Assembly: GCA_016714225.1 (NCBI GenBank)
Contig: JADJNS010000021.1
Location: 124,001 to 188,000 of the forward strand
Reading direction: 5' to 3'
Length of the DNA stretch: 64,000 bases
Origin: Archangiaceae bacterium
GTDB taxonomy: Bacteria; Myxococcota; Myxococcia; Myxococcales; Myxococcaceae
Made by a program: the position numbers and the translations under genes. Under the pieces are notes generated by a model. That model was not told where the DNA came from, searched no databases, and saw only the letters and a program-made list of their open reading frames with translations. Shown here one piece after another: positions 1 through 8,816 of this stretch (position 1 is its first letter; each line of letters begins with the position of its first letter).

Positions 1-442
1 CGACGGCGAAGAAGAGCAGGCCCACCGCCGCGGCGAGCGGGGTGGGCAGCACCCGCCGGTAGAACGCCGCCACCAGCGCGAGCAGCGCCAGGTACCAGGC
101 GATCGAGTGCAGGTGCCACAGCGGCACGTGGTCGCCCAGCACGTTCACGTCGAAGTGAATCAGCGCCGAAGAGAGCGGGCGAAAAAAACTGGCGCGAATG
201 TCGGGCTGCGTCCACCACGGGTAGGGCCCGGTGAAGATGAGGCGCTGCATCTGGGCCGCGTCGACGCCGGTGAAGCGGTACAGGTCCCACGCGCCGCCGA
301 GCTCGGGCAGCGCGCCGCGCACGCGGAGCACCTGCGCCCAGTCGTCGATCGCGAGGCCCAGCTGCAGGCTGCAGAGCGAGAGCGCCAGGCCGAGCGCGAT
401 GGCGAACCGCGTGAAGAACCGCGGGGCGTCGGCTGGGGTCAG
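1..442 (-). CDS. Multi-pass membrane protein, C-terminus beyond the window
   Basis: The reverse strand is open from about 540 to the window edge and reads as a convincing membrane protein. A first hydrophobic segment (RFAIALGLALSLCSLQLGLA) is followed by a charged loop with PYPWWTQPDIRASFFRPLSS, a histidine-rich stretch LWHLHSIAWYLALLALVA, and another hydrophobic helix that runs off the edge. The pattern RPLSSALIHFD..LWHLHS resembles the first periplasmic loop of GT-C-like membrane glycosyltransferases, but I cannot assign a function from 140 residues. The start is unresolved: no ATG, GTG or TTG precedes the first helix in this frame. CTG at 442 is the first plausible start. A GTG at 449 would fit if one base were missing. 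Nothing else is evident in the roughly 190 bp up to the next gene. Confidence 0.6.
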   Translation of the reverse strand, partial: MTPADAPRFFTRFAIALGLALSLCSLQLGLAIDDWAQVLRVRGALPELGGAWDLYRFTGVDAAQMQRLIFTGPYPWWTQPDIRASFFRPLSSALIHFDVNVLGDHVPLWHLHSIAWYLALLALVAAFYRRVLPTPLAAAVGLLFFAV

Positions 443-634
443 CGGCTCACCCGAAGAGGGTCGATGAGAACGAGACCTGCGCAGCCGCGCAGGGTGAGCC
501 GGAGGAGAGCGTCGACCCGGAACGTGATCGTCTGACGGTCATCGTGAGGCGTGCCGGTGCCCGTGCCCGGCTGTCGATGCTTTGCTGGGCGCAGGGTGTG
601 CGTCACCGCCTTCACCCGCACGAGACTGGCCCGC

Positions 635-1471
635 TCAAAACACCGCGCGCGGAAAGACGGGCGTGTCGACCCTCACCCGCTCGGGCCCGTTGAAGGCGTG
701 GTCGAGCAGCACCGCCGGCACGCCCTCGATGCTGGCCTGAATCGCGGCGATGTCTTTGCGCGACTCGGTGAGAAAGTAGGCCAGGTAGTAGCCGTCGGCG
801 GCGCTCTGCTGCAGCCACTCGGTCTTGAAGGTCGGGGTGTCGAAGCCGCGGGGCTTGCCGACGACCGTGTCGGGCGTGGCGTCGAGACCGAAGCGCTCGA
901 GCTGGTCGATGATCAGCGCGCTGTAGGTGTCGTGCCGGCCGGTCAGGTAGACGACCTCGGCGCCCGCCGCCTGGGCCTGCAGCGCCAGGTCGATGATCGG
1001 CTGAATCGGCAGGTCGTGCGCGTAGCTCTTGCCGTCGAGAAACTCGGCGTCCCAGAGGCGGCAGAACGAGAGCTCGGCGTCCCACGGCAGGCCCATCGCA
1101 CGGGCGGTAATCTGCCCGTCGTGGCCCACCTGCTCGAGGGTGAGCCGCTCGAAGTAGCGCGTGCCGTTCTCGGCGTCCCACTGCCGGGCCAGGGTCAGCG
1201 TGCGGTTGCGCGTGTCGGCGAGGGTGTCGTCGATGTCGAACACCACCCGCACCTTCTCGCCCCGGGCCACGCGCTCGCCGATGTCGCGCACCGCCGCAGA
1301 CACGAACGCCTGGCCGTCGACGCGTGAAGCCGCGCGCAGCTCGTTGAAGTCGACCGCCCGCGCCGCCACAGGGCGCCGCGCAGCGACGGTCGCCTTGGCG
1401 CGAGAGGCGACGCGCCGGGCGACCGCCGTCGCCACCCCGCCCACTTCCCTGACCGATCGAAGCTTCGCCAC
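635..1471 (-). CDS. HAD-superfamily hydrolase
   Basis: A 278-residue soluble protein of the haloacid dehalogenase superfamily, probably a phosphatase. Motif I is VVFDIDDTLADT (residues about 75-90) with the nucleophile and acid aspartates in DxD spacing. Motif II is VVYLTGRHDTYS, with the threonine before GR. A lysine candidate for motif III lies in TFKTEWL. The acidic motif IV is weak, seen only around YFLTESRKDIAAI, where the usual paired acids are replaced by E...D. The GTG start at 1471 gives an Ala/Arg-rich N-terminal tail of about 45 residues with little similarity to anything recognisable, so the true start could lie downstream. The substrate cannot be inferred. It is transcribed in the same direction as the SPFH gene upstream, from which it is separated by about 80 bp. 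Confidence 0.85.
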   Translation of the reverse strand: MAKLRSVREVGGVATAVARRVASRAKATVAARRPVAARAVDFNELRAASRVDGQAFVSAAVRDIGERVARGEKVRVVFDIDDTLADTRNRTLTLARQWDAENGTRYFERLTLEQVGHDGQITARAMGLPWDAELSFCRLWDAEFLDGKSYAHDLPIQPIIDLALQAQAAGAEVVYLTGRHDTYSALIIDQLERFGLDATPDTVVGKPRGFDTPTFKTEWLQQSAADGYYLAYFLTESRKDIAAIQASIEGVPAVLLDHAFNGPERVRVDTPVFPRAVF

Positions 1472-1553
1472 GAGCGCCGGGCACCCTACCAGAGCGCCTC
1501 GTGCCGCTCATCGCGACCCGAGGCGCCACTGACATCGGCGCGTGACGAGAAGC

Positions 1554-3395
1554 TCACGACTTCTCTTTCACCACCTCACGAAGGGGAATGGGGGTCGGCA
1601 CCTTGCCGTTCAGCAGCATGCGCCCCACCAGCGCCGAGGCGAGCGCCCCCTGCCCCGCCTCGCCGGTGACCGCCACGTCGGGCACCAGCTTCACCCCGTG
1701 CTGGCCCAGGGTCTGGGCGAGCTGCAGGGCGGTGAACTCTGCCTCTCCCATCGCCTCGACGCCCACCCGGTAGGCCTCGGCCTTGGCCGCGCCGATGGCC
1801 CGGGTGGCGTGCGCCTCGGCGTCACCGCGCAGCCGCATCGCCTCGGCGTTGGCCTGGGCGTGGGCCCGCGTCGCCGACGCCTCTGCCTCGGCCTCGAGCT
1901 TGACCCGCGCCGCCTGGCCCTTCGCGGTCTCGGCCGCCGCCAGCGCGTTCTTCTCGGCGATGCGCACCATCTGCTCCGAGCGCACCACCTCGGCCTGCAT
2001 GTTGGCCACCGCCGTCTCGCGCTCGAGCATCTGCCGCTTCATCTGCGCCTCGCGCTGCACCTCGAAGGTGCGCTGCAGCTCGTCGGCGATCTTCCGGTCG
2101 GTCTGGGTCTTCATCAGCTCTCCCGGAGGCACGATGTCGCCGATGAGCGTATCGATGCACTCGACGTCGTAGGCCTCGATGGCCGAGCGAATGTTCTCGT
2201 ACGCCTCGCTCTGGCGCACGCTGCGCGCCGAGAGAAACTCGAGCACCGACACCTGCTGTGCCGAGTTGCGAAAGTAGTTGGCCACGGTGGGCTGCAGCAC
2301 GTGGTCGACCAGGTTCTGCATCGACCCGACCCGCGAGATGACCCGCGGCGCCGACTTCATCCCGATGTGAATGATCTGCGACACGTCGAGCATGAACGAA
2401 AACCCGTCTTTGCTGCGCACGGTGATCTGCTGCAGCTTGGCGTCGTAGTTGTGGGCCTCGGTGCGCGACGCCCAGTTGAGGACGATGTTGGTGGTGGGCA
2501 CCAGCTCGACCTTCATCACCCGCACGTTGACCGGGTGCTTGCCGGGCAGCAGGGGCTCGACCCACACTCCCTTGCGGCCCTTCTCGACCAGGTCGCCGTG
2601 GGTGAAGTCGTCGCCCGAGAGGTCGAGGTGCTCGCGCCCCACGTAGCTGACCACCACCCCCACGTAGCCGATGGGTATCTCGGTCATCGGCACCATCTCG
2701 ACCCGCACGAACCAGGGGTTCAGGTTCCACGCGCCGGCGAGCAGCACCTGCTCTTGCAGGCCGCGGCAGCCGCCCGCGTCGATGAACGCCTGCCCGCGCT
2801 GGAAGTTGTCGTGCCCCGGCACCTCGGGCCCGGCGAGGTCTCCGGGAGGCGTCGGCCGCCCATCGAGCACGGTGACGATGCCGACCCGGTCGGCGGGCAC
2901 GTCGTAGATCTCGAGCTGGGTGGGGTGCAGCCCCACCGAGGCCGCGGTCTCGGCGGTGATCACCTCGAACAGCGCGGGGTTCACCCGGTAGGTGCCGGCG
3001 GTGAGAAACGCCAGCTGCCGCCCCTTCTCGCCGCCGTTCTCGAGAAACGCCCGCGCGTTCTGGTAGTCGTCGCACTCGATCTCGCGCCCCAAGATGCGCT
3101 CGCTGGGTATCGCGTCACCGTCTGCCGCCACCACCAGCGCCAGCTCGCCGGGTCGCACGTGCAGCAACGGCACCTTCACCACCTTGTACTTCCAGGCCCA
3201 CTTGCCGAAGTACCAGCCGGGGCTGAGCAGGTCGGCCTGGTAGCCGGCCTCACCGTTGAGCGCCACCAGCCGCCCCGGCGGCAGCGACGCCCCGAACTTC
3301 TTGATCACCAGGCCCGACTCGTCTTCGCGAATCACCCAGATGCCCGAGACGAACAGCAGCAACGCGAGCAGCCCGACCAGCGCGATGACCACCAT
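1554..3395 (-). CDS. SPFH/band-7 domain membrane protein (flotillin-like)
   Basis: A 613-residue protein with one N-terminal transmembrane helix (VVIALVGLLALLLFVSGIWV). A long SPFH/prohibitin-type region follows, then an Ala/Glu/Arg-rich coiled coil (about residues 430-560) of the kind that drives flotillin oligomerisation. SPFH proteins form membrane-bound rings or scaffolds that organise microdomains or control proteases. The ATG at 3395 is chosen because a perfect AGGAGG lies 9 bases before it and the membrane helix starts immediately after. The open frame continues upstream only as an antisense shadow of the divergent sigma-54 activator. It differs from short prohibitin-type SPFH proteins by its large insertion between the first beta-strands (about residues 60-230). 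No NfeD partner gene is adjacent. Confidence 0.88.
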   Translation of the reverse strand: MVVIALVGLLALLLFVSGIWVIREDESGLVIKKFGASLPPGRLVALNGEAGYQADLLSPGWYFGKWAWKYKVVKVPLLHVRPGELALVVAADGDAIPSERILGREIECDDYQNARAFLENGGEKGRQLAFLTAGTYRVNPALFEVITAETAASVGLHPTQLEIYDVPADRVGIVTVLDGRPTPPGDLAGPEVPGHDNFQRGQAFIDAGGCRGLQEQVLLAGAWNLNPWFVRVEMVPMTEIPIGYVGVVVSYVGREHLDLSGDDFTHGDLVEKGRKGVWVEPLLPGKHPVNVRVMKVELVPTTNIVLNWASRTEAHNYDAKLQQITVRSKDGFSFMLDVSQIIHIGMKSAPRVISRVGSMQNLVDHVLQPTVANYFRNSAQQVSVLEFLSARSVRQSEAYENIRSAIEAYDVECIDTLIGDIVPPGELMKTQTDRKIADELQRTFEVQREAQMKRQMLERETAVANMQAEVVRSEQMVRIAEKNALAAAETAKGQAARVKLEAEAEASATRAHAQANAEAMRLRGDAEAHATRAIGAAKAEAYRVGVEAMGEAEFTALQLAQTLGQHGVKLVPDVAVTGEAGQGALASALVGRMLLNGKVPTPIPLREVVKEKS

Positions 3396-3549
3396 GAACG
3401 GCACCCTCCTTCGTGAGGTGGGCAGCTCATGTGCACCGGCCGCGCCGCGCGCAACCGCCCGTACCCGTGCAGGCGCCCCTCGGTCTTCATCATTAGAATC
3501 GCCATGCCAGCGATTCAACTCACCCGGCCACTGTGCGACCCTGGGGGGC

Positions 3550-4833
3550 ATGATCTCCATTCGATGGGTCGGGGCCGCTCCCCGGCCCGAGCAGAAGGCG
3601 GCGCTGGGCAAGGCCGGGTTCGCCGCCGCGGCGACCGGCACCATCACCGTGAGCCGCGTGCTGACCCCGCAGCCCCGGCCGTGGCTGTGGCTGAGTGACG
3701 ACGCCAGCGACGAGCAGGCGCGCGCGGCGGTCGCGCTCGGTGCGTACGATGTGGTGACCACGGGCCAGCTGGTCAAGCGGCTGCACGAGCTGTTGGTCCC
3801 CTTCGCTCCGGTCACCCCACCCCGAGGCTTCATCGCCAAGAGCGCCGCGGCACGGCGGCTGCTCGAGCACGTGGCGCAGGCGGCGCGCACCTCGATGCCG
3901 GTGCTGCTGACCGGAGAGACCGGCACCGGCAAGGAGCTCGCCGCCCGCCTCATTCACCAGTCGAGCGCCCGGGCGAAGCGCACCTTCGTGCCGATCAACT
4001 GCGCCGCGATTCCCGACGAGCTGATGGAGGGCGAGCTCTTCGGCTACGTGAAGGGCGCCTTCTCGGGCGCAGTGCGCGACTACGACGGCCAGCTGCAGGC
4101 GGCGGCGGGCGGCACGGTCTTTCTCGACGAGATCGACGACACCCCGCACGCGCTGCAGGTGAAGCTGCTCAGGGTCACCGAAGACCGGGTCATCTCGCGC
4201 CTCGGTGAGAACGAGTGGCACCAGGTCGACTTCCGCATTCTCGCGGCCAGCAACCGCGACCTGCGCCGGCTGATCGACGAGGGCACCTTCGGGGCCGACC
4301 TCTACGAGCGCCTGGCCACCGTCGCGATCGAGCTGCCACCCCTGCGCGAGCGGCTCGAAGACCTGCCCGAGCTGGTCGACGAGCTGCTGGCACGGTTCTA
4401 CCGGGAAGAGCCGTCGCGCGAGGTGGCGCGGGTGAAGGGCTGCTCGCCGCGGGCCCTGGCGGCGATGGCCGCGTACGCGTGGCCGGGCAACATTCGCGAG
4501 CTGCGCAACGTCATCTTCGGAGCGCTGGTGGCCAAGCGCGCCGGCGACGAGCTCTTGCTGTCAGACCTGCCGCGCCGCCTGCTCTCGCGCGAGGCACCCG
4601 CGGCGGCGCACGAGGTGGTCGACGCCGACGCGGTGCGCTCGCGCATCGCCTCTGGCCGCTTCAACCTGCGCACCGCCCGCGAGACGCTCGAGCGGGTGGC
4701 GCTGAAGGCCGCGCTGCAGACCGCCCGGGGCAACGCCGCCGAGGCCGCGCGCCTGCTGGGCGAGGTCGGCCGCGGCAGCGCCCGCCAGCCGGGCGGCACG
4801 GTGCGGGTGATGGCGAAGCGGCTGGGTCTGTGA
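3550..4833 (+). CDS. Sigma-54-dependent transcriptional activator (AAA+ enhancer-binding protein)
   Basis: A 427-residue enhancer-binding protein. The N-terminal 90 residues look like a degenerate receiver (WLWLSDDASDEQARAAVALG then AYDVV) without an obvious phosphorylatable aspartate at the end of a beta-strand. The AAA+ domain has Walker A GETGTGKE (122-129), the sigma-54 contact loop as GAFSGA (169-174, Ser in place of the usual Thr), Walker B TVFLDEID (189-196) and the arginine-finger region around PPLRERLEDLPEL. The C-terminus carries an atypical Fis-like helix-turn-helix (GNAAEAARLLGEVGRGS) extended by about 12 residues. Start: ATG at 3550, directly preceded by a G-run. It is divergent from the SPFH gene across 154 bp, which may be its target; no clear -24/-12 element was found there. 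Confidence 0.9.
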   Translation: MISIRWVGAAPRPEQKAALGKAGFAAAATGTITVSRVLTPQPRPWLWLSDDASDEQARAAVALGAYDVVTTGQLVKRLHELLVPFAPVTPPRGFIAKSAAARRLLEHVAQAARTSMPVLLTGETGTGKELAARLIHQSSARAKRTFVPINCAAIPDELMEGELFGYVKGAFSGAVRDYDGQLQAAAGGTVFLDEIDDTPHALQVKLLRVTEDRVISRLGENEWHQVDFRILAASNRDLRRLIDEGTFGADLYERLATVAIELPPLRERLEDLPELVDELLARFYREEPSREVARVKGCSPRALAAMAAYAWPGNIRELRNVIFGALVAKRAGDELLLSDLPRRLLSREAPAAAHEVVDADAVRSRIASGRFNLRTARETLERVALKAALQTARGNAAEAARLLGEVGRGSARQPGGTVRVMAKRLGL

Positions 4834-4916
4834 CCTCGGCCCCGGCCCGCCTCGTCGCGGGGCGAGACGCGCTGCTGCGGTGACGCAGACCCGGTCTGAT
4901 ATGCGTGGCGCTTCGA

Positions 4917-5708
4917 ATGAGACGCGCGCTCGCGGCGGTGGTGGTGCTGGGCGGCTGCGCCACCGTCTTCGGCCCGGGAGTCGCCGTCTCACGCTGGGTC
5001 GAAGCGCCCCCGGTGAAGGGCCGGCGCGTCGAGCCCGCCCTGCCGCGCCGCGACGCGTGCCTGAAGCCGCCGTACACCCTGCCGCCCGGTGAGTCGCTCA
5101 CCCTGCACGGCTTTCGCATCGAGCCGCGCACCGACGGCCCGCGCGAGCTCACCTTCACCTCGGGCCCCGGGGCTCGGTTCGAGGCCGACGCGCTGCTCGA
5201 GCTGATGGAAAGGCACCGCGGCGAGCTCGCCGCGCTCGATGGGGTCGAGCAGCTCGGCCTGTCGGGCTGCCTGAGCGGGGGCAAGCCCACGCCCTGCCTC
5301 TCGCTCGAGCTCTCGCTGTGTGCGCAGCCGCTCGACGCGCTGGCCGGCCAGCTCGAGGCGCTGCTGAAGGCCGAGCCCGCCGCGCGCGGCCACCAGGTGC
5401 TGTTTCACGTGGCGCTCGAGGGCGCGGTGGGCCCGCGGTGCGAGGCCGACGATGCCCGCTGCCGGCCCGAGCCCTACGGGTCGGCGCAGTACCGGCCCGG
5501 AGAGCGGCGCGGGCAGCTCGCCGCGACAAATGACTCGGAGCCCGACTGCAACGCCGACGGCGAGTGCGCGCGCTCGGCCTGCGGCGCAGGTTGCACCGCG
5601 TGGACGGTGGCGCACCAGAGCGGCGCCTGCGCGAGCGAGAAGACGGCGTCACTGAGCGACGCGCTGTGCGGCTGCGTCGAGCACCGCTGCAGCTGGTTCG
5701 TGCAGTGA
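4917..5708 (+). CDS. Secreted lipoprotein with Cys-rich C-terminal module
   Basis: A predicted lipoprotein of 263 residues. The N-terminus MRRALAAVVVLGGC has a positively charged start, a short hydrophobic core and a lipobox ending in GGC at residue 14. ATG 4917 is preferred over the in-frame GTG at 4905 because it gives the cleaner signal peptide. The middle (about 60-170) is an unassigned globular region. The last 60 residues form a Cys-dense module with DGECARSACGAGC, then CASE and LCGCVEHRCSWF, a pattern I associate with secreted myxobacterial proteins and probably disulfide-bonded. Function unknown. It follows the activator gene by 83 bp on the same strand but need not share its transcript. 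Confidence 0.75.
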   Translation: MRRALAAVVVLGGCATVFGPGVAVSRWVEAPPVKGRRVEPALPRRDACLKPPYTLPPGESLTLHGFRIEPRTDGPRELTFTSGPGARFEADALLELMERHRGELAALDGVEQLGLSGCLSGGKPTPCLSLELSLCAQPLDALAGQLEALLKAEPAARGHQVLFHVALEGAVGPRCEADDARCRPEPYGSAQYRPGERRGQLAATNDSEPDCNADGECARSACGAGCTAWTVAHQSGACASEKTASLSDALCGCVEHRCSWFVQ

Positions 5709-5806
5709 CAACGCCGGCCTCAGAATCTCGATGCACGCGACACCTCACCGGGCCCGACTTCATTGAGGAACCTCGGGGCACGAACGTTGCTCAGGTGCCG
5801 CGCCCA

Positions 5807-7450
5807 ATGCGCCCCCTGGTACTCGCCGCGCTCGCTCTCTCGGCCTGCCCCGGCCCTCGGTCGATCGTCGACATCGAACCGCCTCCGATGAAGCAGCCCC
5901 AACCGCCCCGCCGCGAGCCGGTGGTGCCGCCCACCGAGTGCGCCACGAGCACCCCGGCGGCGTGGGGGCGCGTGGCCGACGGGGTGAGAGACGTGACCGC
6001 CAGCGTCTGCGGAGACCTCTTCTACCGCGGCGCCGACGGTCTGCACCTGCGCCGCGCCGACGGCACCGACGCGGTGGTCGAGACCTCGCGCTACGCCCGG
6101 GGGCGGTTCGACCTCACCGGCCGCTACGCGCTGCACTCGGGCGAGGCCTCGGTGACGCTCGAAGACCTGGTCGACGGCACGCGGCGCACCGAGCCGGCGA
6201 CGGCGCTGGGCGTCGAGGGCTTCGGCTACGACGAAGCCGCGAAGAAGAGCCTCGCGTACCTCATCGATGCGCGCGGCGTGGTGGTGCTCTCCACTGCGTC
6301 TGCCCAGACCATCGCCGGCAGCACCCGCGCCGGCAGCCTGTACACCGCCCCCTTCGGCACCACCCTCGCCCTGTTGAGCGAGAACGCCGCGCACCTCGCC
6401 GACCTGAAGACCCTCACCACCCGCACCCTCGCGCTGCCCGCGACCGAGCTCGCCGACTTCGCGCGGCTGACCCCCGACGGCAACTCGCTCGTCTACCAGC
6501 ACGGTGAGAACCGCCGCTGCGGCGACGACTCTTTCTGCAACGTCGCGGTCGAGCACGCGCGCGTCTTTCGCACCGACACCGGCGAGGTCGAGTGGGAGCT
6601 GCCCGAGACCATCGACCTGCAGAAGACCGGCTACGACCGCAGCGGCCTCTACTGGTCCGAGACCGGCCACGTGCTCGCGGTGGCCGGCATCTTCGTGACC
6701 TCGAACCGCCCCGGCACCTGGGTGCTCGACACCGCGGCGCACCACCTCTCGTGGCTCGACCAGACCCTCTATTCCTTCCTCGACAACGGCGAGGCGCTGG
6801 TCTTCGAGCTCGCCGGCAGCGACTACTCGGTGTTCAGCGTCGACCCGGCCGACCCCGACACCCGCACCCGCACGCTGATCGATCACGCCGCGCGCGAGCC
6901 GGGAGGCGTGCCCCACTTCATCGTGTCTCCCGACGGCAGCGCGCTCGCGTATCAGCGGTGGGTGCGCGCGGTGCGCAACGACTCGGGCTCGACGGTGGCG
7001 AACGTGAACGAAATCGTGGTGCGCAGCGCCGGCGGCGAGCGGGTGGTGGCGCAGTCCGAGAGCTTCTTCCCCCAGGGCATCGGCCCGTGTGGCGACCTGC
7101 TCTTCTCGGGCTGGCGCTTCGCCGACGGCGGCCCGCCCCAGACGGCGCCCCAGAGCGAGACGGCGTGGTTTCAGCCCGACGGCTACGCCTGGGCGGCCTG
7201 CAGCGGCGCGAGCGTGGCGGTGCCCGACGTGAAGCAGGTGAACAAGGCCGTCGAGCTCTCTTCTGAGCTGCTCGCCCTCTCGGTGAGCCGCACCGGCGGC
7301 GCGGCGCTGCTGCTGCTCACCCGCTCGAACGGCGAGCTGCGCGAGCTGTTCGGCAGCACCCGCCACACCCTGATTGCCCCCGCGCGGCCCAGCGGGTTCG
7401 TCACGGCGCTGCAAGACGACACCGGCACACTCTTCCACGGGCGGCCTTGA
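5807..7450 (+). CDS. Lipoprotein with WD40/TolB-like repeat body
   Basis: A 547-residue predicted lipoprotein: MRPLVLAALALSAC gives a signal sequence with a lipobox cysteine at residue 14, followed by a Pro-rich linker (PPPMKQPQPPRREP). The rest is built of repeating beta-rich units with turns such as RLTPDGNSLVYQHG and IVSPDGSALAYQRW. The S/T-PDG-x-x-L-x-Y signature is typical of WD40-like TolB/PD40 propeller blades. The start ATG 5807 was chosen for the signal peptide; the open frame extends farther upstream without coding character. The likely location is the outer membrane or periplasm; the ligand is unknown. It lies in a run of three same-strand secreted-protein genes. Confidence 0.75.
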   Translation: MRPLVLAALALSACPGPRSIVDIEPPPMKQPQPPRREPVVPPTECATSTPAAWGRVADGVRDVTASVCGDLFYRGADGLHLRRADGTDAVVETSRYARGRFDLTGRYALHSGEASVTLEDLVDGTRRTEPATALGVEGFGYDEAAKKSLAYLIDARGVVVLSTASAQTIAGSTRAGSLYTAPFGTTLALLSENAAHLADLKTLTTRTLALPATELADFARLTPDGNSLVYQHGENRRCGDDSFCNVAVEHARVFRTDTGEVEWELPETIDLQKTGYDRSGLYWSETGHVLAVAGIFVTSNRPGTWVLDTAAHHLSWLDQTLYSFLDNGEALVFELAGSDYSVFSVDPADPDTRTRTLIDHAAREPGGVPHFIVSPDGSALAYQRWVRAVRNDSGSTVANVNEIVVRSAGGERVVAQSESFFPQGIGPCGDLLFSGWRFADGGPPQTAPQSETAWFQPDGYAWAACSGASVAVPDVKQVNKAVELSSELLALSVSRTGGAALLLLTRSNGELRELFGSTRHTLIAPARPSGFVTALQDDTGTLFHGRP

Positions 7451-7505
7451 TCAAAGCGTCGATGTTCACTGCGGTGTGACGACGCGCTGGCTAGACTCGC
7501 GCGCC

Positions 7506-8333
7506 ATGATCCGCACGCTCGTCGCCTTCGCCGTGACGTTTGCCGTTGCCGCGCTCGCCCAGGGCAAGACGCCCCCCAGCCCGCCGTCGGTGAAGCAGCC
7601 GAACGAAGGCTCGGTGCGCATCTACCTGGTCACTCCCGACGAGGCCTTCACCAGCGCGGGCAAGACCGCCGAAGACTTCGGCCTCGAGGTAGCCAAGGCC
7701 CCCGACGGGCAGCTGTTCATCGCCAGCCCCGGCCCGTGGACCCGGCCGTACAAGAGCATCGCCTTCACCCACACCTTCATCGTTCGGGTGCGCGCGCTGA
7801 CCCCCAGAGAGACCGAGGTCGGCATCGAAGAAGAAGGCAAAGACGTCACCAGCCCCGAGCGCATCAACGCGTTTCACGAGCGGCTCGGAGCGTTGTTGTC
7901 GGAGGCGCGCGCGAAGAAGCCGGTCACCCCGCGCCACCCGCAAGAAGCGAGCACCGAGCCGACGGTCATCAAGCCCATCGACCTCGCCGCGCTGCGCCCG
8001 TTCGAAGATCGCGAAGAGCTGCGCGTGTGGAACCTCGGCTTCGATCGCCAGAAGTCGGTGAACACCGCGCTGTGGCGCCTCTCGGGCCACGTGCCGCTGC
8101 ACTTCACCCCGCAGAGCGAGCGCCGCTTTCTGGTCACCGAGGGCAGCTTGAAGCTCACCATCGGCAACCGCACGGTGTGGCTGTCGTCGGGCGACTTCGC
8201 GGTGGTGCCCAAGGCGGTGCGCATGCAGATCGACATGGAGCCCACCGCCCGCGCCACCCTCTACGTGGTCGAGATGCCCGCCGTCGACGACTCGAAGACG
8301 GTGTGGCTCGAGCCGAAGACCGCCAGCAACTGA
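7506..8333 (+). CDS. Secreted protein with C-terminal cupin domain
   Basis: A 275-residue protein with a Sec signal peptide (MIRTLVAFAVTFAVAALAQG, cleavage after AxA). Its C-terminal third (about residues 175-265) reads as a single cupin barrel: VPLHFTPQSERRFLVTEGSLK, then a GDFAVVPKAV loop and VYVVEMP-like final strand. The cupin metal ligands are only partly present (one His and a Glu-less first motif), so it may not bind metal. The N-terminal half has no recognisable fold. The role is unknown; periplasmic binding or sensing is possible. It begins 55 bp after the propeller lipoprotein and may be in the same transcript. Confidence 0.7.
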   Translation: MIRTLVAFAVTFAVAALAQGKTPPSPPSVKQPNEGSVRIYLVTPDEAFTSAGKTAEDFGLEVAKAPDGQLFIASPGPWTRPYKSIAFTHTFIVRVRALTPRETEVGIEEEGKDVTSPERINAFHERLGALLSEARAKKPVTPRHPQEASTEPTVIKPIDLAALRPFEDREELRVWNLGFDRQKSVNTALWRLSGHVPLHFTPQSERRFLVTEGSLKLTIGNRTVWLSSGDFAVVPKAVRMQIDMEPTARATLYVVEMPAVDDSKTVWLEPKTASN

Positions 8334-8473
8334 AGGGGCGTGAACGGGCGCTGTCACGGCGAGCCGGTGCAGGCCAGTGCGACGAGCGCCGACAGCCCGG
8401 CACAGGCGGCCTCGCCTGCATCGACTCACTGTGGCAGCGCACGCTCCCGCAAGAGCAGAGCGGCCGTCAACGC

Positions 8474-8716
8474 TCAGGCGTTGGCGGCCAGCGCCTGACG
8501 AATCAGCGCGTGCGCCGCCGGGTCGACCCGCTCGCCGTACATCGCCAGCGCGAGGCGAAACGCCGCCTTCTGCGACGGGCTCACCCCGCCCAGCCGGCGC
8601 AGGTAGGCCAGCATCGAGAGGCCACCCAACCGGCCGCTGTGCTTGAGCTCACCCTCGACGAAGACCAGCACGGTCTCGTCGGGAGTTGCGGGTCCTACCT
8701 TGTGAGAAAACGGCAC
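8474..8716 (-). CDS. Small hypothetical protein (80 aa)
   Basis: A GTG at 8716 starts an 80-residue frame (PFSHKVGPATPDETVLVFVE near the start, then GLSMLAYLRRLGG and an Ala-rich helical end). Third-position GC is high in this frame, and the composition is ordinary protein-like, unlike the antisense shadows nearby. The open frame reads on upstream into the SDR promoter region but loses coding character there. No domain is recognised. It stands alone between the cupin gene and the SDR gene on the opposite strand, divergent from the SDR by 100 bp. The start choice is uncertain. Confidence 0.55.
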   Translation of the reverse strand: MPFSHKVGPATPDETVLVFVEGELKHSGRLGGLSMLAYLRRLGGVSPSQKAAFRLALAMYGERVDPAAHALIRQALAANA

Positions 8717-8816
8717 GGTGCTCGAAGCCCTTCTTCGCAGCGCGAAATGCCGCGCCTTGCGTTGCCCGATTGTCGAACAGCGGTGCACAGAGTTTCCGGG
8801 TACGGTGCGCGCGCTC

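Noticed and set aside
3396..3549. Sigma-54 promoter between the SPFH and activator genes
   Set aside because: I could not find a GG-N10-GC pair with convincing surrounding bases on either strand.
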